Shown in pieces: positions 53,735 through 63,083 of a stretch of DNA of 64,000 nucleotides (position 1 is the stretch's first letter; every line of letters starts with the position of its first letter). The stretch lies in assembly GCF_019492055.1 (NCBI RefSeq), contig NZ_JAICBX010000004.1:186001-250000 (forward strand). Reading direction: 5' to 3'. Origin of the DNA: Flavimaribacter sediminis. GTDB taxonomy: Bacteria; Pseudomonadota; Alphaproteobacteria; Rhizobiales; Rhizobiaceae. The notes under the pieces were generated by a model. The model was not told where the DNA came from, did not search any database, and was given only the letters and a program-made list of their open reading frames with translations. The translations under genes were made by a program, and so were the position numbers.

Positions 53735-55318
53735 ATGCGACGATTGAAAACCATTGTTCTGTCGGCGGCAATCGGGGCGGCGATGCTCGCCGGAACCGTG
53801 TCCGCCTCGGCCGAGGAGGTTCTGCGGCTGAGACTGAACGGAGACATCAATACGCTCGACCCGATCTCGACGACGAATTTCACGATCCGCAACGCCGCCT
53901 ATCTCATGTACGATACGCTGTTCGCGCTGGATTCGAACTATGAAGTTCAGCCGCAGATGGCCGAGGGCTACACGCTTTCCGACGATGGCCGCGTCTACAC
54001 GATCACGCTGCGCGACGGATTGATGTTCCACGACGGTTCACCCGTCACCGGGGCTGACGTCGTCGCCTCCATCCAGCGCTGGGGAAAGGTCGATGGCCTC
54101 GGCAAGATCCTGTTCTCCAAGCTCCAGTCGATCGAGGCTCCGGACGACAAGACCGTCGTCCTGACGATGAACGAGCCCTGGGGGCAGGTGATTCCTGCGC
54201 TTGGAAAGATCTCTTCCAACGTTCCGGTGATCATGCCGGCGAGCCAGGCGGCGAATGATCCGAGCGAGGCGGTCGCCAACCCGATCGGGTCTGGCCCTTA
54301 CAAGCTGCTTCCCGACGAATGGGTGCCTGGCAGCATCGCGGTCTTCGAGAAATTCGGCGATTATGTTCCGCGCGACGAGCCGGCCGATATGGCGGCCGGA
54401 GGCAAGGTCGCGCATTTCGACCGCGTGGAACTCGTCTATATCCCGGATACGGCGACCGCGATCGACGCCCTGATCGCGGGCGAAATCGACTGGATCGAGG
54501 AAGTGCCGGCCGACATGCTCGCCTTTTTCGAGGGCGCAGACAGCGCCAAGCCGATCGCCGCGCGCCAGTCGGGCAACTCGATGCAGCTGGTCGTCAATCA
54601 CCTGAACCCACCGTTTGACGACCCGAAGATCCGCCATGCTCTCCAGTGGGCGGTCGAACAGAAGCCCTTCCTGCAAGCCGCCTACGGCAACGCCACCGAC
54701 CGCTATCTGGAGTGCGCGGCCGTGTTCTTCTGCGATACGCCCTATGCGACGGACGCCAACACGGAACGGGTGCTGAACCGCGACGTCGACAAGGCGAAGG
54801 CTTTGCTGGAAGAGGCCGGCTATGACGGCACGCCGGTCGTGCTGATGCATGTGACCGACATTCCGGCGCACGACGCCTATTATTCTGTGCTCAAGCCGAT
54901 GCTCGAGGAAGCCGGATTCGTCGTCGACGACCAGCCGTCCGACTGGGCGACCGTGGCGACCCGCAGGGCGAGCAAGGAGCCGGTGGCCGATGGCGGCTGG
55001 AACCTGTTCTTCACAGGCTGGGGCTTCGTCGATCAGTCCAATCCGATGACCAACGTCTATGTCGCGGGCGACTGCGACAACGGCTGGTTCGGCTGGGCCT
55101 GTTCGGAGGAGCTGCAGGAACTGCGCAAGCAGTTCGCCGAGGCCGAAGATCCGGAGGTAAAGAAGGCGCTGGCGGAAAAGATGCAGATCCTGACCCACGA
55201 TCTTGTCAGCTACGTTCCGCTCGGCCAGAGTTTCCCCTCCCAGGGTATTGCGACCAATCTCGAGGGCTTCATCGAAAGTCCCGTTCCCTTCTTCTGGGAA
55301 GTGCAGCGTACGCAATAG
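53735..55318 (+). CDS. ABC transporter substrate-binding protein, oligopeptide family (SBP_bac_5)
   Basis: A 527-residue periplasmic protein. A signal peptide (MRRLKTIVLSAAIGAAMLAG, cleavage near ASA-EE) is followed by the family 5 pattern: LRLRLNGDINTLDPISTTNF, LSDDGRVYTITLRDGLMFHDG, YKLLPDEWVPGSIAVFEKF and FDDPKIRHALQWAVEQKPF. The start MRRLKTIV at 53735 has GGAGGAGAAG upstream. Family members bind peptides, nickel, opines or oligosaccharides. LacI-type control hints at a sugar-containing ligand, but that is inference. It leads the operon and is followed by a strong hairpin. Confidence 0.94.
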   Translation: MRRLKTIVLSAAIGAAMLAGTVSASAEEVLRLRLNGDINTLDPISTTNFTIRNAAYLMYDTLFALDSNYEVQPQMAEGYTLSDDGRVYTITLRDGLMFHDGSPVTGADVVASIQRWGKVDGLGKILFSKLQSIEAPDDKTVVLTMNEPWGQVIPALGKISSNVPVIMPASQAANDPSEAVANPIGSGPYKLLPDEWVPGSIAVFEKFGDYVPRDEPADMAAGGKVAHFDRVELVYIPDTATAIDALIAGEIDWIEEVPADMLAFFEGADSAKPIAARQSGNSMQLVVNHLNPPFDDPKIRHALQWAVEQKPFLQAAYGNATDRYLECAAVFFCDTPYATDANTERVLNRDVDKAKALLEEAGYDGTPVVLMHVTDIPAHDAYYSVLKPMLEEAGFVVDDQPSDWATVATRRASKEPVADGGWNLFFTGWGFVDQSNPMTNVYVAGDCDNGWFGWACSEELQELRKQFAEAEDPEVKKALAEKMQILTHDLVSYVPLGQSFPSQGIATNLEGFIESPVPFFWEVQRTQ

Positions 55319-55331
55319 CCGCAACGACATT

Positions 55332-55358
55332 GGCCATCCGGATGCGCTCCGGATGGCC
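55332..55358 (+). terminator. Intercistronic hairpin after the binding-protein gene
   Basis: Perfect 10-bp stem (GGCCATCCGG / CCGGATGGCC) with a 7-base loop between binding-protein and permease genes and no T-run. It probably stabilises or attenuates, favouring binding-protein synthesis. Confidence 0.65.
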
Positions 55359-55375
55359 GCTACCGAGGGTTCGAC

Positions 55376-56317
55376 ATGCTGGGTTACGTCTTGGGAAGGT
55401 TGCTCGCCGCCATCCCCATCTTCATCCTCGTCGCGATTTTCATCTTTTCGCTTGTTCATTTGACGCCCGGCGATCCCGCCGTGCTTCTGGCCGGCGACAA
55501 CGCAAATCCGCAACAGGTGGAGAAAATCCGCGAAAGGCTGCATCTCGATGAGCCGCTCATCGTCCAGTTCGGCATATGGGCCGGCAACGCTTTGCAGTTC
55601 GACCTCGGTGAATCGATCTATTCCAACAAGCCCGTGACCCAGCTGATCGCCCAGAGGATCGAGCCGACCTTCGTGCTGGCGGCGGTCACCCTGTTTCTGA
55701 CAGTGGCGATCGCCGTGCCGCTCGGCGTCATCGCCGCCTGGCGCGCCAATGGCTGGATCGACAGGGGCATCATGGCCTTCGCCGTTCTCGGATTTTCGGT
55801 GCCTGTCTTCGTGATCGCCTATCTGCTCGTCTATTTCTTCGCGGTCAGTCTGCGCTGGTTTCCGGTTCAGGGTTACAAGCCGCTCTCCAATGGCCTGCTG
55901 ACGACGCTGCATTCGGTCACGCTTCCGTCGATTGCGCTCGCGCTGGTCTTTGCGGCGCTGATCGCCCGCGTCACCCGCGCGGCGATGCTGGAGGCGCTCA
56001 GCGAAAACTTCACGCGGACGGCGCGCGCCAAGGGGCTCGGAACGTTTCGCATCCTCGTGATCCATGCGCTGAAAAGCGCCGGAATTCCCGTCATCACGGT
56101 TATCGGCATCGGTTTCGCGACGCTGGTCGGCGGCGTCGTTGTCACCGAGTCGGTTTTCAACATTCCAGGCATCGGCCGCCTGACGGTGGATGCGATCACC
56201 CGCCGTGACTATCCGGTCGTGCAGGGCGTGATCCTGTTCTTCTCCGCGTTGCTTATTCTCATCAATCTCCTGATCGATCTGAGCTACGCGCTGTTCGACC
56301 CGCGGGTGAAGGGCTGA
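55376..56317 (+). CDS. Oligopeptide-family ABC permease, DppB-like
   Basis: A 313-residue inner-membrane protein with six membrane segments. It has the DppB N-terminus (YVLGRLLAAIPIFILVAIFIF, then LTPGDPAVLLAGDNA) and the EAA loop AMLEALSENFTRTARAKGLG. It pairs with the next permease to form the channel. The gap to the next gene is two bases. Confidence 0.94.
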   Translation: MLGYVLGRLLAAIPIFILVAIFIFSLVHLTPGDPAVLLAGDNANPQQVEKIRERLHLDEPLIVQFGIWAGNALQFDLGESIYSNKPVTQLIAQRIEPTFVLAAVTLFLTVAIAVPLGVIAAWRANGWIDRGIMAFAVLGFSVPVFVIAYLLVYFFAVSLRWFPVQGYKPLSNGLLTTLHSVTLPSIALALVFAALIARVTRAAMLEALSENFTRTARAKGLGTFRILVIHALKSAGIPVITVIGIGFATLVGGVVVTESVFNIPGIGRLTVDAITRRDYPVVQGVILFFSALLILINLLIDLSYALFDPRVKG

Positions 56318-56319
56318 TC

Positions 56320-57207
56320 ATGAGCGTGTACGACCAGGTTTCAGCCACTCGCGGCAGGCATGGCGGCCGGATTTCGGCGGCGGCCGGCTATCTGGCCGCA
56401 AACCCCGCGACGGCCATCTGCTTCGGCGTCCTGCTGATTTTCGTCCTGATGGCTGTCTTCGCGCCGCTGATCGCCGGCGACCCGGTGAAGATCGATCCGG
56501 CTGAGCGGCTGACCGGCCCTTCGGCGAGCGCCCATTGGGGGCGCGATCACCTGGGGCGCGACGTGTTCGCGCGCGCGGTTTACGGGTCGCGCATGTCCTT
56601 GCTCGTCGGCTTTTCGGTCGCCGCGATCGCCACCGTGTTCGGCGTCGCGATCGGAATCTACGCCGGAATGTCGCGAGTCGGCGGCGCCATAGCGATGCGG
56701 CTGGTGGACGCGATGATGGCGATCCCCGCCATTCTGCTCGCCATCGCCTTCGCAGCCCTCATGGATGCGGGAATTCTCACGGTCATCATCGCAATCTCCA
56801 TACCGGAAATTCCCCGCATGGTGCGGCTCGTGCGATCGGTGGTGCTCGGCGTCCGGCAGCAGCCCTATGTCGCGGCGGCGATATCCATCGGCACCGGCGG
56901 ATTGCCGCTGGTCTGGCGTCATATTCTGCCGAACACGCTGGGGCCGGTGCTCGTGCAGGCGACCTACGCCTGCGCCTCCGCGATCATCACGTCAGCGGTC
57001 CTGAGTTTTCTTGGCGTCGGCACGTCGCCGGAAGTGCCGAGCTGGGGCGGCATGATGGCCGATGCGCGCTCGTTCTTCCGCATTCATCCCGAACTGATGG
57101 TCTATCCGGGCGTGCTGCTGTCGCTGCTGGTTCTCGTTGTCAACGTGCTGGGCGACCGGCTGAGCGACGCGCTGGATCCCCGCAAGATGGTGAGGGGCTC
57201 GGTATGA
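56320..57207 (+). CDS. Oligopeptide-family ABC permease, DppC-like
   Basis: A 295-residue protein with the OppC-type N-terminal segment and about six membrane helices. Motifs are HWGRDHLGRDVFARAVYGSR, the EAA-like QQPYVAAAISIGTGG and FLGVGTSPEVPSWGGMM. Its TGA overlaps the ATG of the following ATPase gene (ATGA). It is the partner of the DppB-like permease. Confidence 0.94.
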   Translation: MSVYDQVSATRGRHGGRISAAAGYLAANPATAICFGVLLIFVLMAVFAPLIAGDPVKIDPAERLTGPSASAHWGRDHLGRDVFARAVYGSRMSLLVGFSVAAIATVFGVAIGIYAGMSRVGGAIAMRLVDAMMAIPAILLAIAFAALMDAGILTVIIAISIPEIPRMVRLVRSVVLGVRQQPYVAAAISIGTGGLPLVWRHILPNTLGPVLVQATYACASAIITSAVLSFLGVGTSPEVPSWGGMMADARSFFRIHPELMVYPGVLLSLLVLVVNVLGDRLSDALDPRKMVRGSV

Positions 57208-58250
57208 ACGACATGACCTCCCGCGCTCCCGTCGCCGATCCGGTTCTCGACGTTCGAAACCTCAGCCTCGAATTCGCGGACAGGGACAAGGTGACCTTTG
57301 CGCTCGACGCCGTTTCGTTTTCCGTCGGCGAGGGCGAGATCGTCAGCCTCGTCGGCGAATCCGGTTGCGGCAAGAGCGTGACGGCGATGACGATCATGGG
57401 GCTCTTGCCCAAACACGGCGCGCGGGTGACCAGCGGATCTGCGCTGTTGCGGGGCAGGGATCTGCTGCAGACGAGCGAAAGGGAGATGCGCCGGATTCGC
57501 GGCGACCGGATCGGCATGATCTTCCAGGATCCGATGACCTCCCTCAACCCCGTTCATACAGTGGGCATGCAGATTTCCGAAACGATCCGCAAACACCGCC
57601 GCGTCAGTCGCAGAGCGGCGGAAAAGCGGGCGCTGGAAATGCTCGACCTGGTACGCATTCCGGATGCTGCGAGCCGGCTGCGCGCCTATCCGCACGAACT
57701 CTCCGGCGGCATGCGGCAGCGGGTGATGATCGCCATGGCGCTCGCCTGCGACCCGGAACTGCTGATTGCCGACGAGCCGACGACAGCCCTGGATGTCACC
57801 GTCCAGGCGCAGGTGCTCGACCTGATCGCCGACCTTCGACGCGATATCGGCATGAGCGTCGTCCTCATCACTCACGATCTCGGAGTGGTCGCCGGCGTCG
57901 CCGACCGGATGATGGTCATGTACGCCGGCCGCATCGTCGAACAGGGCCCGACGGAGAAGCTCTTCGCGGATCCGGCGCATGGCTACACCGCAGGTCTCAT
58001 GCGTTCGCTGCCTGGCGTCAATGCCCGCATGCACGACGAGTTGCGTGAAATTCCGGGCTCCGTTCCGCGGCTGGACCGCAAAATCGAGGGATGCGTTTTT
58101 GCGCCGCGCTGTGAATTTTCTTCCCAATCCTGCCTGGCGCCGCTGCCGCGGGCACAGGAGCGGGCGCAGGGGCACTGGACCCGGTGCATCCACGCCGACG
58201 CGGTCTGCGAGGCCATGAGCGACAACGACATTGTAAGGGCGTGGGCATGA
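57204..58250 (+). CDS. Oligopeptide-family ABC ATPase, DppD-like
   Basis: A 348-residue ATPase. Walker A is [11 protein letters not shown], signature [15 protein letters not shown], Walker [13 protein letters not shown], with the H-loop [12 protein letters not shown]. The C-terminal oligo_HPY extension has [14 protein letters not shown], whose cysteines resemble the Fe-S-type tail in many DppD/OppD proteins. The start MNDMTSR at 57204 overlaps the permease stop; the frame is open much further upstream but that part shadows the permease. Confidence 0.93.
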   Translation: MNDMTSRAPVADPVLDVRNLSLEFADRDKVTFALDAVSFSVGEGEIVSLVGESGCGKSVTAMTIMGLLPKHGARVTSGSALLRGRDLLQTSEREMRRIRGDRIGMIFQDPMTSLNPVHTVGMQISETIRKHRRVSRRAAEKRALEMLDLVRIPDAASRLRAYPHELSGGMRQRVMIAMALACDPELLIADEPTTALDVTVQAQVLDLIADLRRDIGMSVVLITHDLGVVAGVADRMMVMYAGRIVEQGPTEKLFADPAHGYTAGLMRSLPGVNARMHDELREIPGSVPRLDRKIEGCVFAPRCEFSSQSCLAPLPRAQERAQGHWTRCIHADAVCEAMSDNDIVRAWA

Positions 58251-59233
58251 CCGGTTATCTTGTTCTCGATAACGTCGGCAAGACATATACGCTGAAGCCG
58301 TCGAAGATTGGCGGCGCAGTGCGTCATGTCCATGCGGTTGACGGCGTGAGCCTCGAGGTCGCGCGGGGAGAGACGCTGGGACTTGTCGGCGAGAGCGGCT
58401 GCGGCAAATCCACGCTCGCCAAGCTGATCATGCATCTAGAGGTTCCGACGGGCGGCCGCGTCGTGATCGACGGCGTCGACCATTCCAGGCTGCGCGGTCC
58501 GGCTCTCAAGCAGGCGCGCCGCAATTTCCAGATGATCTTCCAGGACCCGCAGGCGTCGCTCAATCCGCGGATGAAAGCGCGCGCGATCATTGGCGAGATA
58601 CTCGGGAACTACGGGAAAGCGTCATCGCAGCGCGTTGACGAACTGGCCGCGCTCGTCGGCCTTGGCGATTTTCATCTCGACCGTTATCCGCATCAGTTAT
58701 CCGGCGGCCAGTGCCAGCGCATTGGCATAGCGCGGGCGATTGCGCTCGATCCCGGACTGATCATCGCAGACGAACCCGTGTCGGCCCTCGACGTGTCGAT
58801 ACAGGCGCAGATCCTCAACCTCATTGGCCGTCTGCGTCAGCAACTGGACCTGACCATGGTTTTCATTTCGCATGACTTGTCGGTCGTCTCGCACGTCGCC
58901 GACCGCGTCGCGGTCATGTATCTCGGCAGGATCGTGGAAATCGGCCGCACGGAAAGCCTGTTTCGCAATCCGCGGCACCCCTATACGCGCATGCTGCTCG
59001 AGGCCGTGCCGCAGCCCACGCCGGCGAAACGCCACGCGCGCGCCGCCGTCAGTGGCGAATTGCCCAGCCCCATTGATCCGCCGTCCGGATGCCATTTTCG
59101 CACCCGCTGCGCCTTCGCCGGAGATGAATGCTCGTCAAAGGTCCCGGTACTTCGTCCTGCGGACAGCCCGCACATGGTCGCCTGCCACAAGGCCGAGACG
59201 ATCGCATCCTCCCTGAACATGAATGTCGCGTGA
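58247..59233 (+). CDS. Oligopeptide-family ABC ATPase, DppF-like
   Basis: A 328-residue ATPase. Walker A is [12 protein letters not shown], followed by FQDPQASLNPRM, signature LSGGQCQRIGIARAI and Walker B LIIADEPVSALDVS. The tail has HFRTRCAFAGDECS. It is coupled to the DppD-like gene by an ATGA overlap. Gln in the LSGGQ signature is as expected for DppF, while DppD-type proteins have LSGGM. It completes a five-gene transporter. Confidence 0.93.
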   Translation: MTGYLVLDNVGKTYTLKPSKIGGAVRHVHAVDGVSLEVARGETLGLVGESGCGKSTLAKLIMHLEVPTGGRVVIDGVDHSRLRGPALKQARRNFQMIFQDPQASLNPRMKARAIIGEILGNYGKASSQRVDELAALVGLGDFHLDRYPHQLSGGQCQRIGIARAIALDPGLIIADEPVSALDVSIQAQILNLIGRLRQQLDLTMVFISHDLSVVSHVADRVAVMYLGRIVEIGRTESLFRNPRHPYTRMLLEAVPQPTPAKRHARAAVSGELPSPIDPPSGCHFRTRCAFAGDECSSKVPVLRPADSPHMVACHKAETIASSLNMNVA

Positions 59234-59244
59234 GAAATTTTGAG

Positions 59245-59973
59245 ATGAAAGAATCAGTGGTGCTGTTGCCCGGATTGCAATCCGACTATCCGTCATGGAG
59301 TTACCAGACGGAGCATTTCGGCGATCGATACAACGTCGTGGTGCCGTCGGGCTATCACGACAACGTCACGATCGACGCCATGGCGGCGGCGATCGAGCCG
59401 CAGCTGCCGGAGCGATTTCATCTGGTCGTCTGGTCGATGGGCGGCTACATCGGATTCCGGATGCTGGCCGACATGGCAGACCGGATATCGAGCCTGGTCT
59501 GCATCGCGACCTCCGCCAGACCGGAAAACCCCGACAGCACCCGACGCCGTCTCGAAAACCTTGCGGTCGCGGAACGCGATGGCATGCTTGCCGCCAACAT
59601 CAAGACCATGGCTTTCAGTTGCCAGGATATTGACGCCGTTCCGCCGGATCGCTTGAAGGCGGTGCAGGACGCTGCCGTTAAGCTTGGCGTGAAGGCCTAC
59701 GGCGCGCAGCAGCACGCCATCATCAACCGTGACGACAGCCGTCCGGTGATCGCCGGCGTGCGCTGTCCGACGCTTGTCATCGTTGGAGACAACGACAAGG
59801 TCACGCCGCCCGACTGTTCGGAGGAAATCCACCGGGCGATCGCCGGGTCACGCCTCGTTATTCTGGATAATTGCGGACATTGTCCGCCGCTGGAAAAGCC
59901 GGAAACGGTGAATGCGATCCTGGAAGAATGGTTCGCCGATTGCGCGGCGCAAGGGCTTTCGGTCGCCAGATAG
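59245..59973 (+). CDS. Alpha/beta-fold hydrolase
   Basis: A 242-residue cytoplasmic enzyme. The nucleophile elbow is VVWSMGGYIGF (Ser near 75), the acid is in VGDNDKVTPP and the His in DNCGHCPPLEKPE. It is the last gene of the ABC operon (11-bp gap), so it probably cleaves the imported compound or an ester derived from it. The start MKESVVLLPG at 59245 is preceded by TTTTGAG, a weak site. It belongs to the broad family of esterases, lactonases and C-C hydrolases; the substrate is unknown. Confidence 0.88.
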   Translation: MKESVVLLPGLQSDYPSWSYQTEHFGDRYNVVVPSGYHDNVTIDAMAAAIEPQLPERFHLVVWSMGGYIGFRMLADMADRISSLVCIATSARPENPDSTRRRLENLAVAERDGMLAANIKTMAFSCQDIDAVPPDRLKAVQDAAVKLGVKAYGAQQHAIINRDDSRPVIAGVRCPTLVIVGDNDKVTPPDCSEEIHRAIAGSRLVILDNCGHCPPLEKPETVNAILEEWFADCAAQGLSVAR

Positions 59974-59979
59974 GAAGAA

Positions 59980-59997
59980 GCCGGGCCCGTGCCCGGC
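59980..59997. terminator. Hairpin between convergent genes
   Basis: Stem GCCGGGC / GCCCGGC with a 4-base loop, six bases after the hydrolase stop and 28 bp from the convergent metallo-hydrolase stop. On the minus strand it is followed by TTCTTCC. It probably terminates in both directions. Confidence 0.6.
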
Positions 59998-60024
59998 TCC
60001 GGATTGACGATAGGCGTCGAACTG

Positions 60025-60801
60025 TCAGCCTTCGTACCAGGGTCCGCGTTTGACCTCGACGCCGTCGCCGACGAGGCCGGCGAACTTGTCGATATCCGAA
60101 TCCCTGTAGTGGTAGGGATAAACGTAGGTCGGCTTGAAAGCGTTGATGGCGGACGCCGCCTGCTCTTCGTCCATCGTGTAGGGGAGGTTCATCGGAACGA
60201 ACGCGATGTCGATATCGGTGAGCGCCCGCATTTCGGGGATGTCCTCGGTGTCTCCCGCGACATAGACCCGAACGCCGTCTATGTTGAGAACATATCCGTT
60301 GTCGCGGCCTTGCGGATGGTATTTCAGGCGATCCTCGGTGATGTTGTACGCCGGAATGGCGTCGATCGGCATGTCGCCCACCGTTGTGCTGTCGCCATTC
60401 GCGATGGCGCTCGCCTTCGATTTCAGGTCTTCCGGCAACATCTCGAAAACCGCCGGGTTGGCGATGATCTGCGTATTGTCGGCGACGATCCCCTGCAGCG
60501 TTTCAACGTTGTAGTGGTCGCCGTGCTCGTGCGTGAGCAGCACCAGATCCGGCGCCGGCATGCCGGCATATGTATCCGCGCCGCCGACGGGGTCGTTGTA
60601 TATCACCATCGAGGGGGTCTTCATCACGAACGACGCGTGAGCGACCGGAATGATGGCGATCTCGCCGTTGTCGGTGTCATAGATATCCTCTTCCATGGCG
60701 CCGCTCTGGGCGAACGCGGCGTAGGGTAGGATTGTGGAGGCTCCGATCATGACGGCGGCCGTCGATCCGTATTTCATCAGGTTGCGGCGTGTAACAGGCA
60801 T
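60025..60801 (-). CDS. Tat-exported metallo-beta-lactamase-fold hydrolase
   Basis: A 258-residue protein. MPVTRRNLMKYGSTAAVMIG carries a twin-arginine signal (TRRNLMK), suggesting folded export to the periplasm. The metal-binding motif is LLTHEHGDHYN (HxHxDH), with VYVAGDTEDIPEM supplying the bridging Asp and YPYHYRDSD the last His. It resembles the UlaG/YtnP-like L-ascorbate-6-phosphate lactonase group. The start at 60801 has AGGAGTCAT upstream; a longer frame to 60975 lacks support. The role is unknown. Confidence 0.88.
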   Translation of the reverse strand: MPVTRRNLMKYGSTAAVMIGASTILPYAAFAQSGAMEEDIYDTDNGEIAIIPVAHASFVMKTPSMVIYNDPVGGADTYAGMPAPDLVLLTHEHGDHYNVETLQGIVADNTQIIANPAVFEMLPEDLKSKASAIANGDSTTVGDMPIDAIPAYNITEDRLKYHPQGRDNGYVLNIDGVRVYVAGDTEDIPEMRALTDIDIAFVPMNLPYTMDEEQAASAINAFKPTYVYPYHYRDSDIDKFAGLVGDGVEVKRGPWYEG

Positions 60802-61100
60802 TCGGCTATGACTCCTTTTCCCGGTGGCGAACTGAAACAGCACATAGGGCCCGCAGCAGCTCCTGACAGGCCTTTCGCGGTCAGTACTCACGGGAATTTG
60901 AAGTCCAACGCCGACTGTCATGACGGATCGAGCGTCTTCGCGGATGCTCCAGCCGGCAAGCGGATTTGTTTGCATTATCCATCAGCCACGATATGTGTGC
61001 ATGCTTCGGATCAACTCCGCCTGGCTGGCGGAAATGAAAAAGACTTCCGTAATCGTATCATGAAGCATCCCTTCTCACTCCAGTCCGGCGCCCGCCCGAC

Positions 61101-61985
61101 ATGATCACCAACGACACACGCCGCGGCATGTGGCTGATGGTGGCGACCACCCTGATATTTGCATCCCAGGACGGCCTGTCGCGACATTTGGCCGAGGCGA
61201 CCAATACGCCGATGATCGTCATGGTCCGCTACTGGTTCTTCGCGTTTTTCGTGATGGCGATCGCGCGCCGCCAGAAAGGCTCCATAGCGGCCGCTGCGCG
61301 CACGTCGCAGCCGCTCATACAGATCTTGCGCGGCGCCCTTCTGGCGCTGGAAATCATCGTCATGGTGATCGCCTTCGTCTATCTTGGCCTTGTTGAAAGC
61401 CACGCCATATTCGCGATGTATCCGCTGCTTATCGGGGCGCTTTCAGGCCCGGTGCTGGGCGAGCATGTCGGCTGGCGGCGCTGGACGGCGATCGGCGTCG
61501 GTTTCATCGGCGTGCTCATCATCCTGCAGCCAGGCTTTGCCGCGTTCTCGCCCTATGCGGCCATTCCGCTGCTGGCGGCCTTCATGTTCGCGCTCTACGG
61601 GCTGCTCAACCGCTACGCCGCCCGCAAGGACGACACGGCGACCAGCTTCTTCTGGACAGGAACGGTCGGCGCCGTGGTGGCGACGGCGATCGGGGTGTTT
61701 TTCTGGGAGCCGATGAGCCTCTTCAACTGGATGCTTCTCGCCTGTCTCTGCGTGACCGGCATGGCGGGTCACTATTTCATGATCAGGGCCTACGAGGCGG
61801 CGGAGGCCTCGGCTATCCAGCCCTTCGCCTACCTGCAGCTCGTCTTTTCCTCGGCGATCGGGATTTTCGTGTTCGGCGAAGCGCTGCGGCTGAACGTTCT
61901 TTGCGGGATCGTGCTGATCGTCGGGGCGGGACTGTTCGCACTGCATCGCGAACGCATCAAAAGCGCCGCCAAGCGGAAAGTGTGA
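61101..61985 (+). CDS. EamA-family (DMT superfamily) transporter
   Basis: A 294-residue, ten-helix membrane protein with two EamA repeats. Examples are RGMWLMVATTLIFASQDGLS at the N-terminus, GLVESHAIFAMYPLLIGALS and ASAIQPFAYLQLVFSSAIGI, with VFGE. It is typical of RhaT/RarD-type metabolite exporters; the substrate is unknown. The 299-bp gap before it (60802-61100) shows no gene. Confidence 0.9.
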   Translation: MITNDTRRGMWLMVATTLIFASQDGLSRHLAEATNTPMIVMVRYWFFAFFVMAIARRQKGSIAAAARTSQPLIQILRGALLALEIIVMVIAFVYLGLVESHAIFAMYPLLIGALSGPVLGEHVGWRRWTAIGVGFIGVLIILQPGFAAFSPYAAIPLLAAFMFALYGLLNRYAARKDDTATSFFWTGTVGAVVATAIGVFFWEPMSLFNWMLLACLCVTGMAGHYFMIRAYEAAEASAIQPFAYLQLVFSSAIGIFVFGEALRLNVLCGIVLIVGAGLFALHRERIKSAAKRKV

Positions 61986-61994
61986 CGGCGGTTC

Positions 61995-62435
61995 CTAGCG
62001 GTCCGTTGAAAAGGGCGTTTTCCCATCCGAAGCGACCAGGCCGCCGACAAGGCCTCCATAGTCCGGCCCCCGGTGAATGATCGACAATTCGTCTGCGGAA
62101 AAGTCGGCGCCGTCTTGTCTGTAGACGAAATTCATCGACACAGGTCGGCCGGCCCTTAAATCCGCAATGATGTCCTGGTCTTCAGGGGAATATCGATTGA
62201 CCGCTCTCAGATGTTGAATGGCCTTGCCGTTCGCATGGAAAGGCTTTGTTGTTTTTATCAGGAAGGCCGGCTGGTCGCCGTCAGCGTGGATGATCTCAAC
62301 CAGAGTCGCGTAGAACGGATATGATCCCCGGACTTCCCTATCGGGCGAGGCAGGATCGTGAAAATCCCACGGTTCGCCGATCAGCAGTTCGATCGTCTTT
62401 CCGACGACATCCTTGTTCAGGCTGGTTTCCGGCAT
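61995..62435 (-). CDS. Conserved-looking hypothetical protein
   Basis: A 146-residue soluble protein (VVGKTIELLIGEPWDFHDPA, RGSYPFYATLVEIIHADGDQ, FHANGKAIQHLRAVNRYSPE). It has no membrane segment or recognised domain. The start MPETSLNKD at 62435 has GGAAGAG upstream and lies inside the end of the upstream gene (19-bp overlap), so translation is probably coupled. The pair may act together, but I cannot name a function. Confidence 0.6.
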   Translation of the reverse strand: MPETSLNKDVVGKTIELLIGEPWDFHDPASPDREVRGSYPFYATLVEIIHADGDQPAFLIKTTKPFHANGKAIQHLRAVNRYSPEDQDIIADLRAGRPVSMNFVYRQDGADFSADELSIIHRGPDYGGLVGGLVASDGKTPFSTDR

Positions 62436-62998
62436 ATCGATCTCTTCCGCGCATCCTCGGGAAGCTTGTCCAGCATGTAGTCGATCACCATCCGTCGCTC
62501 GGCGGCGTCGGCGAACGCGCGGGCAGGAATGGCGATGGCGGAACATCCAAGCAGCACGGCCACAAATTCGGGGCGCTCGACGATCGAGAAGATGCTGCGC
62601 CACTCGGCGGTCATGGACAGTCCTGCGCCTTCGACGCGGACGCCCGACGGCCCGATCTCATAGGTCTCCGGCTTCTCGGCGCGAATATTGCGCAAGTTTC
62701 GCGCTCCGGCGTGCACGAATTGAAACCGCATCAGTTTGGTGAAAACGAAGGTGATGGGAATCGCCGAAACAATAACTACCAGCAGCGCGAGATCGTCAGT
62801 TTTCAGAAAGTGCGAGACCAGGTCATTTAGCCAGTGGGTCAGCAAAACAAACCCGGCGAGCATGGCTGCAATAATAGAGATCCTGGACGCCTTGAAGGCA
62901 GGGCTGTTGCGAACATGTCGGCCGGCGATGTGGACCATCCGGAGATCGTCTTCATAGGTCTTGTCGATGGTGCTGGAAAATACGGGTTGGTCTATCAT
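62417..62998 (-). CDS. YcxB-like membrane protein of unknown function
   Basis: A 193-residue protein with two membrane helices (about 39-57 and 71-88: IIAAMLAGFVLLTHWL, LALLVVIVSAIPITFVF). A cytoplasmic domain follows (YEIGPSGVRVEGAGLSMTAE, WRSIFSIVERPEFVAVLL, IAIPARAFADAAER), which looks like the YcxB-like C-terminal fold. The start is taken as ATG at 62998; a TTG three codons earlier is possible. It overlaps the next gene by 19 bp. Confidence 0.65.
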   Translation of the reverse strand: MIDQPVFSSTIDKTYEDDLRMVHIAGRHVRNSPAFKASRISIIAAMLAGFVLLTHWLNDLVSHFLKTDDLALLVVIVSAIPITFVFTKLMRFQFVHAGARNLRNIRAEKPETYEIGPSGVRVEGAGLSMTAEWRSIFSIVERPEFVAVLLGCSAIAIPARAFADAAERRMVIDYMLDKLPEDARKRSICRKPA

Positions 62999-63083
62999 TC
63001 TTGGCAATTGTCGTTGTGCAGAATGACGCCAGTTTCGCTACCGGACGTGAATATGCAACCTGAATTTTCCCCTTCAGCTGCAC

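Noticed and set aside
54038-56065. 675-residue minus-strand open frame opposite the ABC binding protein and permease
   Set aside because: Antisense shadow of two genes with clear family motifs; low-complexity charged sequence without domains.
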